Shown piece by piece: positions 1-10,547 of a stretch of 64,000 nt of DNA. The stretch covers positions 62,001 to 126,000 of the forward strand of contig VWYX01001152.1 in NCBI GenBank assembly GCA_013396525.1. The letters run 5' to 3'. The position numbers and the translations under genes are program-made. A model generated the notes under the pieces. That model was not told where the DNA came from and did not search any database. It saw nothing but the letters and a program-made list of their open reading frames with translations. How positions within the stretch are numbered: position 1 is the stretch's first letter; every line of letters starts with the position of its first letter. Source of the DNA: Chaetorhynchus papuensis. Lineage: Eukaryota; Chordata; Aves; Passeriformes; Rhipiduridae.

Positions 1-448
1 GGACTCAGCTTTTATTTAGGCACAACATAACGTTGCCTTTTGGCTGCTTCTATATCTCATCACAAAGTGTAGCATTGCAAATCACAGACCATTTCCTAAA
101 CTCATCTTGAAGTCATGGAATGCCCTCTAGTACTTTATATAATAGCTTATTAATCAAGTCTGCATACTGGAAGTATGAGAGCAAGAAACAGTTCTACTGG
201 TATGAAGACAAGAGTGTCCCAGAACTGAAATTCTCCTCTAGATTTCCAAAGCTAGTTTCAGCTGCTTTGGAGAAGGAAGCTGTCATGTGGGCTAAGAACC
301 TGAAGAATCATTTAGTACAGAAATTACCATTACCAGTTTTTAAGTGGCAGAATACTTCCATTATATCTTGTGTGTTTGAAATGCTTTTGTACTACAGGAC
401 AGTGTCTCTGAATACATAATTCAGTTTGTCTTCTCGTAAATTGAACAG
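1..448 (+). other. CEP162: CEP162 intron (5' side cut by window edge)
   Basis: This is non-coding sequence upstream of the exon at 449. A 99-codon open frame (120-419) resembles no part of CEP162, is not flanked by splice sites in a useful phase, and is taken as chance. No repeat was recognised. Confidence 0.7.
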
Positions 449-553
449 GTGGAGAAGCTCAGAGCTGAAGCAGGAGATCAGTGTGTGCAACAGAAAAAAC
501 GTCTGCGAGACAGAGCAGCAGATGCTAAAAGAATTCAGGATCTGGAGCGACAA
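449..553 (+). CDS. CEP162: CEP162 coding exon (first in window)
   Basis: This is a 35-codon, phase 0-0 exon. It follows the acceptor at 447-448 and ends before the GTATGC donor at 554. It encodes a charged coiled-coil segment starting VEKLRAEAGDQC and ending DLERQ, which fits the CEP162 family. It continues in frame into the exon at 1602. It is too short to be noticed as an ORF on its own. Confidence 0.93.
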
Positions 554-3500
554 GTATGCAGTAAAAGAACTGTCTTTCAAATTTAACCTCTGTTTCAGAT
601 AAGGTCTCTTAAAACACTAGTGCTTTCATAAGGATAAAGCATAGCATGAAGGTCTATGAATAAAGTAATTTGTGTTACTAAACACTCATAAACACAAAAA
701 GCTGCAGTTATTTACTTAGAGCTCTTCTTGCTGCTAAGCTCTAACAAGCTGATATCCCTTTTAAAATCTTCTAAAATACTGTTTAGAGTTTCTTCAAAAG
801 GAGCAAGAGGGCGAAAGCCAAAGCTTGCTGTTTATCTTCTAAGACTCCTGTCCACGTTCAGTAATTCCTTAAAAGTATGACAAATTTTAACCAAGTTGAT
901 TCAAGAGTAGGGGTTTAAATTCTATTAGATTCCTACAAGATTCATGAAAACTGGGGGAGTGGAGACCTTAAAATCTATGTTTCTACTAAAGAAACATCAG
1001 GTGGAAGGGGGCCTTCCTGAATTATAGGAGATGGCTGCTGCATTAGTTAGGGATATGGGACTCATGGGCAAGAGCCTTTCAGAATTCTGATGAGAAGAGT
1101 ATCTTATCCATAGATAAGAGAGGGGCTTGTTATTAATGTTGCATGCAAGGTGTTAGTTTTACATTATTGCAGACTACAAAATAAAAGGCATGTCATCTGT
1201 TATTGGGAGAATAATTCCAGTACCGTTATGAAATATCTTTAACAGTTGGAAAAGTAGAATGTGAATGCAAATCCAGAAAAAAAGCAAACACATTTACAGC
1301 ATTAAGAACCATATTCAACTTGAAGACCTTTTTTTTGACTTTCTTAGAACTGTTGACATAAGGCAGTCTAAAGACCAGAGCAGTATTTTAAGATCATGTG
1401 TAAGAGATGATGAGTCTTGCTTTTCTGTAAACAATAACAAGAATGGGAAGAATGTAAAATAATTCTCAATATATGCATCTATAGTTTTCATTCTTTCACC
1501 TTAAGAGGATGAAATTTGTTAACATTCTGTCACTTATTTCTGTTCACTTTTCAGTAGAACTTTATTATTTTTGACCTTTGACTTAACTTTCTTATGAATA
1601 GATTAGAGAAATGGAAGGAATTCTAAAACGAAGGTATCCAAATTCTTTGCCTGCTTTGATTTATGCTGCTGCTGCTGCTGAGAAAACTGATGATCTTTCA
1701 GCTAAAACAAACACAGTTGAATTTTTGGAGAGAAGAATAAAGAAATTAGAAACAGAACTTGAAGGTAAAGATGATGAAGCTAAGAAAAGCCTCCGTGCCA
1801 TGGAACAGCAATTTCAAAAAATAAAGGTAAAGATTGAGTAGTCCCCTTTGCAAGTAACAGTTACAAGGCAACTTGAGTCTGACACAGGGTAGTGGTTAAA
1901 ACTGAAGGCAAAGACCACATTCAAAGGAAAAAAATACTCAAAGAATTTATAACCAGAATTTCAATACCTTCAGCACCTAAGATAAAAAGAGCATTGAAAT
2001 TGCTAGGGTAGTATTGAAACAAAGAGGACAAGTTCTTGAGGCATAATAATTTAATTCTTACAATTAAGGTAAGTAGTTTTCACCCTGTGGGTCAGAGTAG
2101 CTGCTTATCTAATTCCTTACTGTGCCAAAGGCTGTGGTCTCCAAAGGTCTGCTGACAGAGCATTTCTGCAGGGAACATTGGGAAACAAAAAAATGCTGTC
2201 CAAAAATTACATGATAGTGAGCCTAAAGACTCGTATTGGGAAGCATGGGAAGTCTGGCCTTTTACTTCAAGGAAAAGATGAACTGCACAGGTGCTTAATG
2301 AGCAAGAAAGGAAAGGATTGGCCAGTTTTTCCACCTTTTCTCCACATGAGTCACTCATCATGCTTTCCTCAAAGGAAAATAATAGCCATCCAGGCTATTA
2401 AGAAGGTTAGGTTTTCCTCAGCTCTTTAGGAGGAAAGATTCTGTGTCTGTATGAATTCATACTTCTATCTTCATACTTAAAAATAAATAAAACAAAGATC
2501 TGTTCTGTTAAAATTTAAGGTGTTTTGAAAAATGCAAAGTACAGTTTTGAGCATGTGGCCAGAATGTTTGCCAGCTGACTAATAGCAACTACATAATGAC
2601 AAAATTAACATTGGTAGCATCTGAAGAGAACTCAATTACATGAAAATGAAATATTTTCTTGTCAATATAATTTTCTATTCTATAGTTACTGCATCCATTG
2701 TGATTAGATTATTTTGTAGTAAATGTTTTGAGTAATTCTGTTTTACAGCAGACTTAATTATTTCATTCACTAATTTCTGAACTGATTGAGTAGTTTGTTA
2801 GTAATCCAGATTTGTATCCTGTCTTGTGAAATCTTGCTTCAGATGGGCAGTAACTTTAAAGAATAATAGGAAGAGATAATAATAACAGTACACTTATAAA
2901 ACTGCTTTTTTGTCCCTGCTTTCTACTCCCCTCCTAGATACAGTATGAGCAAAGACTTGCAGAGCTCGAGCAACTCCTTGCCTATGAATTTATGAGTGAA
3001 GCACCAAAACTGAATGGTGATAAAGCCAGTTCTACAGAACTCGAACAGGAGCTTCAGAATCTAAAGAAGACCCATCAGATCACTGTTGGAAACCTCCAGA
3101 CAGAAATTGAAAATCTTAAAAGTCAAAATTCCCAATTAAAACTCAGAAGTAAAAATTACAATAAAGACTTAGAGTCCATGGACTCTAAGATGAAACAAGG
3201 TAGCACAAAAGACAGGTTGTTGAAACTAAATGAAGAACTGGTCACCAAAAATAGAGAAATACAAGACCTTACAAAAACTGTAGAGAAACTTCAAAAAGAA
3301 AGGATGGTGATGTTGTCTGATAATAATTTGAGAAATAAAACAAACACTAATGGAAACTCTACAGAGGTCTTGAAAAAGAATACCTCAGCAACAGATAGAA
3401 GGAATTCCAACAACACTGAACCCTGTCTAAGCATTTTCAATGATGACAAAATACACCAACCACGTACCTTGGCTGATTCTCATCTCTCGGAAGTTCTGCA

Positions 3501-4980
3501 GGAAAATGCCCATCTGAAGCAGGAGCTGGAGAGATTGTCTCTAGAAATGAGCCAGCAGCGGGTGGAGTCTCAAGCAGCACTGGCTTATTCTGAAAATAAC
3601 ATCCGAAGGTAAATGCTCAACATATTCCTCTGAAAACCTTCTTAAAGTGTTGGTAGATGTAGGATTCAACTGGCACATTAACATGTCAGCCATGTGTGAA
3701 GGTTGCTTATACCTTCATTTGTACTGTTGGTTTCTGGCTTTGGGGGGGTTTTGGGGTTTTTTTTTAAGCAGTGCATTGTCACATTTCTTTCTACAGGCAA
3801 ACATGTATTAATGCTTTTATTAATGCTACAGTTTCTTAGTAAAATACTTCAGTTTAAATAATCATATCTTAGATGCTTTGTGTTGTATAGCATTAATATT
3901 TGGTACATGTACTTTCCTTCAAACCTAGGGTGTGCTTGCAGTGGGATTTACTTGGCCAGCTGTAGAAACCTTATACTTGACCTAGTCTCCCTCACATTCC
4001 TTCGTAGTCAAAGTAGAAGAAATTGGCATATTTAGACTGCAACACATTCTTTTCTAAAATAGATACCTAAAAGAGTATAGATTATTATTATGATTTAAAA
4101 GCATGAGTTTTCTCACCATGGTTTTAATTAGAGGAGGCAACAAAGATGATTGACTGAATTTTCAGTATCCTAACTGCCTCTGGTTAAATGATACACATAT
4201 CCAGCACTGTGGGTTTCCCACTCTTTCATCCCTCCAGAGCAGAAGTAATGGTGGTCCTGTCTTGCAAGGTTTTGTTAAGAAATACCAAAGACATGCCACC
4301 TTTAACGTTTTTGACATTTTGTATGTTCAAGTGAGAAGCTGCTGCATTTTTGAAGAGCTGTCTGCAGCTGCTTTACTGCATCTCACTTTCCTCTTGCTCT
4401 GTTCAGGATCCAGGAAGACACAGCAGAATACATTGCATCTCTGAAAGCTTCCCACCAGAGGGAAGTCGAGAAGATTGTTTGCCAGCATGCAAAGGAGCAT
4501 TCTACTTCTAAAGTAGCTGAACTAAAGAACAGAATTTCAACACAGGAGGTAAGATACAGTAGATGAATTAGTTACATATAGATATATCTTAGAGTTATTT
4601 CTTTCTGTATTACTATAAACTTACTTGCTTTGAAGTAGGACCTCTTGTTTTAAAAATCAACCTGTGCCACAATATGCACAGAATCCCAGAATAGCTGAGG
4701 TTGGAAGGGACCTCTGAAGGTCATCTTGTCCAACCACCCTGCTCAGGAGGGTCATCCAGGACTATGTCCAGGTGGCTTTTGAGTATCTCTAAGGAGGGCA
4801 ATTTCACCCACTTCTCTGGGCTGTTTTACACGTGATATAAAGGGTAAAAAGAGCTATTGCATTCAGATTATTTAAGAACATTTTAAAATGAGGAAAGTAA
4901 CTTGAAGATTAAGACTTGTTTTCATATACTACATATGTACCTGTGTGCTATTTGACAGCCCATGCAGAGCACTATTCACT

Positions 4981-5026
<46 letters not shown>

Positions 5027-8000
5027 TTAGAGGCAGTGTTGTTAGTGCACACATCACTTACACCTGCACTGCTTCAATCACAGAGTCATAGAATGTTAAG
5101 GGCTTGGAATGGACCTCAAAGATCATCTAGTCCCAACCCCCCTTGCCATCTTTCCCCTGTAGGACAGGGACACCTCCTACTAGACCAGGTTGCTCAAGAC
5201 CTTATCCAACCTCTCTTTGAACACTGCCAGGGTTGGGGCATCCACAGCCTCCCTGGGCAACCTGTTCCAGTGCCTCTCCACCCTCACAGTAAAGAATTTC
5301 TTCACAATATCTAACCTAAACTTCCCCTTTTTCAACTTGTACCCATTGCTCCTTGTGCTATCACAACAGTTCCTGATGATGAGTCTCTCTCTGGCTTCCC
5401 TGTAGGCCCCCTTCAGATACTGGAAGGTTGCTATGAGGTCTCCACACAACCTGCTCTTCTCCAGGCTGAACAGCCCCAACTTTCTCAGTGCTGCTTGTAT
5501 TTTTCTGTACTTCTCCTGCATAGGTTTTCACATGTTGTCATGGGTGTGTGTGCTAATGACAAAATATTTTTTAAACTTTTTGTAGATATTAATAAAACAT
5601 CTTCAAGAACAACTTGGTGAACAAGAGAGACATCAAGAAGCTCTTTTAGTTTCACAGATAAGAGAGCAACTCCTACAAAAAGAGGTATATTTAAATTTCA
5701 ATGGGGGTACCTTAGTCTAATAAGAGTTTTCATCCTAATTCATGTCAAGCCTCAAATAATATATAGTAAAATAAGTCTTAGAAACAAAATCTTTGTCAGT
5801 TGCTTCTACATCAATTATACCTGATGCAAGGTTTTTCTAGTATGACCTGGAGAGCAAACACAGAACAGAATGCAGAACTTTGACCTTTCTTGATTTTAAT
5901 CCTTTTATTATTATTTTTATTTTGTTTGAAATGTCTGACATCTGTATGAAATTCGATCAGCAGGTTAATCCAGGCTTTCATATCCTCTGAGAGTTATGGT
6001 GGGTAGTGGTAAATAGACCACAGGACTTTTTCTTTATTTCTCTTTATTAAGAGGATTTTTTATTATTGTTTTCAAAAACATTTCTTTTTTCATCCTCCAT
6101 TGCCATAAAACTGACTTAGGCAATTATATTCTTGGTATTCTCCTCTGCTATCTCTGAAACTTAAGGCGTCTTAAGAAGGGAGAGTTAGCTATAAAAGTTC
6201 TGAAATTCAATTGGTTTTGAGAGAAGTATATAATTTTTTTCTAATCTTCTATTATAATCAAAAATACACTTGTTCTTATCTTTGCTTTTGGGTTAATGTT
6301 GTGTCAAATTGCTGTCCATCTTTTAGCTCAAGCTTTTAGAATCATTGGCTGTGCTTTTGTTGTTCTTGGAGTACTGCCAGTCTTTCTGTTACCACCTCCT
6401 GTTCAGGAGGATGTAGCCTGTCTCAGCATTGTGCCTATGTTTCGTTCACCATCTCCCTGATGTATGAACATCACTAATTTTAACCTAATTTTGATAATAC
6501 TCTTACTTGCAAGGGTTATTAAAAGCAATTTAAGCAATTCATCTTAATCTCACCAAACTCAGATTTATCTGGGTATTTATCTTACAAACGTGCAAAATTC
6601 CACCTCTGTTGTGATGTATTTGTACACAAGTGTGGGTTTGTAGGGGGAGAAAAACATGTTCTATTAAGCAAGTTTGGTGTTTGCAGAATAGAGGCTGAGA
6701 CTTTCTGGGTTCATACTCTGAATCTAATGATAGATGTTGCCTTTCCTTACAAAGCTTGTTTCATTCCAGTGATCTCAGTGTATATATAATATTTCTTCCT
6801 GGAAAAACAGGGCAAGAGTACAATGAGACAAATGTTATTAATTTGTTTCCTCTATGACTGCTTTACAGATTATTGACAGTGATGGTTTAAGAGAGTGATC
6901 ATCCAGTCTGACCCACATGTTAGCAGCCAACTTCAAGGTGCTGGCATTTAACAAAAGTAAAGGAGGGTCTTTGTTACAGAAATCATTGCAAGACTATACA
7001 GAGGGAAATATCTATGTAAAGCCTTGCTTTTGCCCTCTAGCATGGTTGCTATGCTACTTATAAAACACCTCTTAAGCATTAAATGGTTAAACAAGTTTTG
7101 CTGAGAAAAGAAGACAACCAAACCTGCAAATGGAATTAGTAGTGATAGGGGAAAGCACCTCACTGGTAATAGGATTGAGTCCTCTGTCTAAGATGGTGGT
7201 ACCTCAAAAAAGGCAAAGTTTTTCCTGAGGCTTCTTGGAAGATTGTTATGTGAATACTGATCTCAGAAATGCTGTTCATGGATGTTTTCCATTAACTGAG
7301 TATTTCTATTCCTTAACAGCTTGCACGTAGCACTGCGTTGTATTTGACATGGTTCTGTTGCTGGAAAAACAGACAGGGCCCATTTTCTCCTGGGGCTTTT
7401 TCCCCTCGTAAGATCTTTCCACTATGATCTTTTTATTGTATTTAATTATATAGTTGAAACCACACATAAGCCCTTCCCTTCAGTGGGGCAACTTAGCAGC
7501 CAAGCAGCAGGCACTCAGTGGCACAGACCTTTTGAAACTAAGACTTCTGCTCCTCTGACAAACGTGGCTGAACAGGTTCAAAGCTGCTGGAGTAATGGAC
7601 AGGCAAAAGTGTGCTAGCATAGGCCTTGTCATTTTAGAAGCCACCTTAAAATATGGAAATAATCGTAAACTGCCTTAGAGTCACTTTTCAGTAGGAGTGA
7701 CAACATCTTACAAAAACACAATGCTTCCAGCCAGTTGAATTGACAGTAGAGAGCCAAGGATAGCTGAGTGCTTGAAGAGGGTTAGCAGCTCTCAAATATA
7801 TTGGGTAAGGGGAGCTAAGGACTATCACAAAGGAGAAAGACTTAAAAGTTTTCACTTTAGTTTACTTATACACATTAAGAGTGACCAAAAAATACATAGG
7901 ATGTTAAATTAAGGAATATCAAAAGTTACTTAAAATAGGCAAAGAATGAGAATAAACTAGAAGGGCTTTATAAGAAAACTTCCCTGAATTTCTGGAGGAT

Positions 8001-10547
8001 TCGGAAATCAGTTTTAAGTCACTGTCAAGTCGATTTTACCTGGTAATTATTAAACTTACTTGGAGGCTTGCAATCATCTCTGTTAGCAGCATGTCCTTAA
8101 TTAATTTAGTCCTTAGAAATACACTGGTATCTTTTATATTTGGTCTTCATCCAGGGTGTGAGAAAGGATTGTGTAAGAACATCTAATCGTAATATTCTCT
8201 GTTAACTTTTGTTGTATGAAGTATAAAATTTGACAGAACACAATCGCTTCATAACATTATTAACAGGATGGGATTTATCAGAGAGGACTAGACTTTCATG
8301 TCCTCAGGCTACTTCTCAGAAATGAAAAATCCTAATATAAGTCCCTGAGTCTCTGTTAAAGCTTTTGAACAAAGGAGATTTCTCTTTTATGTCTTCCTTT
8401 CTACAGCTTTTGAATGGAATGATTAAACAATGCAAATACAATTTTAAAGGAATCTGTTTTATACACTGCTTAACACAATGATAACAATTTTTGTCAATTC
8501 TCTTTGACTGTAGGTGACAAAATTGCTGGAAGAACTGAGGGAGGCTAGGGAGAGCCAGAGTCCTGAAATGAAACATTTCTTGTGCCTGGAAAAGAAAATC
8601 AAGCATATAGAAAGCAGACATGCAGAAAGAGAGCATGAAATTCAAAAGGTACACCAGTGCATAACTGCATTTACTTCTGAAGAGCAATTTATTGGTTTAA
8701 CTGTAATTTTATGGTATTTATTCAGGCTTATTTAGCTCCTACTGCAGGAGGGAAGTAGTTTTGATACAGCCATATTTGTCTTTGCCTGCTAATGCAAGTG
8801 GATGTAGGCGCAGGCCTGCTCAGCTTGGCCTTGCTGTGGTAATTAAGATTACTTGTGTAGCTTCCTTGCAGCCTGGTCTAAGAAGGCCTTGCTGCTGCAG
8901 AGGGTTGCACTGTGTGACCTCTGGAGGTCCCTTGTTTCATTTGGTTATTTCATATTTCAGTTACAGAATGAAAGAGAGCTACTGAAAAATGGCAAGAGTT
9001 TGGAATGCAGAGTCTAAGCTATGATAGATTCCTCAGTTGAACTGTAATTATCTAGTCCTAGCAGCCCTGTTCAGAAAAGCTGCATTAAAAGCATAGAAAC
9101 ATCTTATTTTATTTTAAATTTTAAAACCAGATCTCAAGGAATATACTTTTAATGTACAGTTTTGTTGTAGAAAGATTTCTTCTTATACATTTCTATAGCA
9201 GATACTTATTTTCTTTCAAAAAAAACCTGTGCATAAAACAAGTCATTGGATTAAAAACAAATCCTGTTGCCACTGATGTTTTCATTATTTTTGTTCACAT
9301 TCTGTCATGCTAAAGGTGACTGTAATACAGTTCTTTTTTTGCTATTAATTTGCTTTTATAGAATGTCTTTACCATTTCTGTGAAGTGTTTGCTTCTGCCT
9401 ACTCTGTGATCTAGCTCCACTGAATACCAATAGTATTTACTAAGATGTTTTGGGGTTTTTTAAAAGAAATAATAGTATACATAATTAGTACTAAATAATT
9501 TCATCTTTTTATGATGCTCCTGCTTTTTCATGTATTAAGCTTTAGGTTTTGTTTTATCCTAGTTTTGCTCCTTTAACCATCAGCACTGGGGCACTGAACA
9601 GTTGTCCAAATGAATTATATCAAAATGAATAGTGTAGGAAAGGAACTTGCTGAGCATGGAATGAACAGGTTATCCTTAGTATCCAACTGAAAATATGATA
9701 ATTATGGCCTTTAAGTGATAGGCTTTCTTTAAAGAATCCATTACAGTTAATTGTGGTGTGGAGATTTTGTATCTGATGAGACTTCTTATGTTGTGTAATT
9801 TAATAGGATTATGTCAGGATTCAAGTTAAAGTTACTCAGACCTTTATCTGCAGCAGTGTCTGATCTTTGTGACTACAGGACATTTTCTGATAATTCATAG
9901 AACTTGTGGTTTTTAGAAGTAGAGTAGTAGGTTTGGTTTGTTTTGCAGAGCGTTATTTTAATTACCACATTTAAGTGGCAATTCAAAAAGTTTGTTTTGA
10001 TTTATAGAGGGTTTTATGTTATATGCTCAGCTTTGTCTTAAGTATTCAAATTTAATTGCTGCTTTGGAGAGGATAAGTTAAATTCTCCTGGGGCTCATTA
10101 GTCAGTAATCAATTCTACTCTTCTGTCATTAATGCAAATATTTAAAGGAATTCATTGCTATGAGAAGGATTTTTGTAATATTCAGAACAAATTGTTTCCA
10201 CTTAGTGTGAGCATTCAGCTTTGAGACTGAGCATCAGATAAAATGATGTGGCAGATTTTTGCGAAGGGGCAGCACTGGCTGAGTATTGGAGTAGGAAGTC
10301 CCAGTGCTGACTCTCTTCTGATTTGCAGGCAACCCAGCTAACACAGCACATCAGTGAAGCAAGGCAGGCCCAGGAGGTGGAGAAGTGGCGGAGGCTGGCA
10401 CAGCAGAAGAATCAGGAGCTGGAGAAATTCCGAATGGAATTGGATTCTATATTAGATGTCTTACGTGAACTGCAGAAACAAGGGGTTGTCATTCCTGCAC
10501 CTGATTCCAGTGGATTCAGAGTCACAGACAGCTGTTGGAAGACATGA
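449..10547 (+). CDS. CEP162: CEP162 (centrosomal protein 162 kDa), 3' part of gene, seven coding exons
   Basis: Spliced coding exons 449-553, 1602-1826, 2938-3608, 4407-4548, 5586-5684, 8514-8648 and 10329-10547 join in one frame to give 531 codons plus TGA. Every internal junction has AG/GT ends and compatible phase. The product is almost all charged coiled coil. It matches the C-terminal half of vertebrate CEP162/QN1 as I remember it, including blocks such as LERRIKKLE, VLQEN and SILDVLRELQKQGVV. In known orthologues CEP162 is a microtubule-binding distal-centriole protein that promotes transition-zone assembly at the start of ciliogenesis; its C-terminal coiled coils target it to the centriole. 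The N-terminal half lies outside the window on the left. The neighbour MRAP2 converges from the other strand. The last ~17 residues differ from the mammalian tail. Identification is firm; exact junctions are inferred by eye. Confidence 0.95.
554..1601 (+). other. CEP162: CEP162 intron, no feature seen
   Basis: This is an AT-rich intron between two firmly placed coding exons. No repeat family, RNA gene or convincing extra exon was recognised. Confidence 0.8.
1602..1826 (+). CDS. CEP162: CEP162 coding exon
   Basis: This 75-codon phase 0-0 exon follows a TAG acceptor at 1599-1601 and ends before GTAAAG at 1827. It begins IREMEGILKRRYPNSLPAL, the most recognisable CEP162 block in the window. A run of five alanines encoded by GCT repeats follows, then heptad-like coiled coil. 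The methionine at 1611 is internal, not a start. Confidence 0.95.
1827..2937 (+). other. CEP162: CEP162 intron, no feature seen
   Basis: This is AT-rich intronic sequence. The open frames around 2092-2429 overlap on both strands and have no family resemblance. No repeat was recognised. Confidence 0.8.
2938..3608 (+). CDS. CEP162: CEP162 large coding exon
   Basis: This 671-nt exon (223 codons plus 2 nt) follows CTCCTAG and ends at GTAAAT, donor 3609-3610. It encodes two coiled-coil stretches. Between them is a low-complexity Asn/Ser/Thr-rich linker, roughly window 3330-3450, that looks poorly conserved. The second coiled coil contains the conserved block around HLSEVLQENAHLKQELE. The split arginine codon (AG|G) is completed by the exon at 4407. 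Confidence 0.94.
3609..4406 (+). other. CEP162: CEP162 intron, no feature seen
   Basis: This intron lies between the large exon and the 142-nt exon. It holds only short homopolymer runs (G/T near 3740-3770). No repeat or additional exon was recognised. Confidence 0.8.
4407..4548 (+). CDS. CEP162: CEP162 coding exon
   Basis: This 142-nt exon follows GTTCAG and ends before GTAAGA at 4549. Its first base completes the split arginine codon. It encodes coiled coil with SLKASHQREVEKI and SKVAELKNRISTQE, in line with CEP162 orthologues. Confidence 0.93.
4679..4833 (-). repeat. CR1 LINE 3' fragment (antisense)
   Basis: The sequence reads as the reverse complement of a CR1 3' end. It begins with an AGAATCCCAGAAT tail remnant, followed by GGTTGGAAGGGACCTCTGAAGG and the CCAACC / GGGTCATCC region. 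It is a short, diverged, 5'-truncated copy in a CEP162 intron, as is usual for CR1. Confidence 0.8.
4983..5022. repeat. (CA)20 microsatellite
   Basis: This is an uninterrupted dinucleotide CA run of 40 bases in a CEP162 intron, between two CR1 fragments. A perfect run of this length is likely to vary in length between individuals (inference). Confidence 0.97.
5079..5525 (-). repeat. CR1 LINE 3' fragment (antisense) with readable pol C-terminus
   Basis: This is an antisense CR1 copy of about 450 bp. Its 3' tail remnant (AGTCATAGAATG on the plus strand) is on the left. On the minus strand, 5521-5180 stays open for 113 codons. It encodes the C-terminal part of the CR1 reverse-transcriptase ORF, with blocks such as GDLIATFQYLKGAYREA and RHWNRLPREAVDAP. 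The open frame and clear motifs suggest a relatively little-degraded copy. It is 5'-truncated and cannot be autonomous. It ends about 60 bp before the CEP162 exon at 5586. Confidence 0.9.
5586..5684 (+). CDS. CEP162: CEP162 coding exon
   Basis: This 33-codon phase 0-0 exon follows TTTTTGTAG and ends before GTATAT at 5685. It encodes an entirely coiled-coil segment (ILIKHLQEQLGEQE to LLQKE). A CR1 LINE fragment ends only about 60 bp upstream of its acceptor. Confidence 0.92.
5685..8513 (+). other. CEP162: CEP162 intron, no strong feature
   Basis: This is a 2.8-kb AT-rich intron. A short stretch near 6890-6925 (GATCATCCAGTCTGACCC) may be an old CR1 remnant but is too short to call. No further coding exon is expected, because the flanking exons are contiguous in the protein. 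Confidence 0.75.
8514..8648 (+). CDS. CEP162: CEP162 coding exon
   Basis: This 45-codon phase 0-0 exon follows GACTGTAG and ends before GTACAC at 8649. It encodes TKLLEELREARES, then PEMKHF and a charged helix, a strongly conserved stretch of CEP162. Confidence 0.94.
8649..10328 (+). other. CEP162: CEP162 last intron, no feature seen
   Basis: This is AT-rich intronic sequence between the last two coding exons. No repeat, RNA gene or alternative exon was recognised. Confidence 0.8.
10329..10547 (+). CDS. CEP162: CEP162 terminal coding exon with stop codon
   Basis: This exon has 72 codons plus TGA (10545-10547), after the acceptor TTTGCAG. It encodes EVEKWRRLAQQKNQELEKF and LDVLRELQKQGVV, which match the conserved CEP162 C-terminus. 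It then has a short tail (IPAPDSSGFRVTDSCWKT) unlike the mammalian tail. The reading frame is uninterrupted up to the stop. Confidence 0.94.
   Translation, partial: ATQLTQHISEARQAQEVEKWRRLAQQKNQELEKFRMELDSILDVLRELQKQGVVIPAPDSSGFRVTDSCWKT

Noticed and set aside
120..419. 99-codon plus-strand frame at the left edge
   Set aside because: It lies in a CEP162 intron, resembles no part of CEP162, and the neighbouring exon begins at a clear acceptor at 449.
1611..1841. Reading the CEP162 exon as a separate small gene starting at ATG 1611
   Set aside because: Coding similarity continues upstream of this ATG to the acceptor at 1601 and stops at the donor at 1827; it is an internal exon.
4983..5022. 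Regular repeat spacing as a CRISPR-like array
   Set aside because: It is a simple dinucleotide repeat with no spacers, in vertebrate DNA.
4916..5314. 132-codon plus-strand frame with a Thr-His repeat
   Set aside because: Created by the (CA)20 microsatellite running into antisense CR1 sequence.
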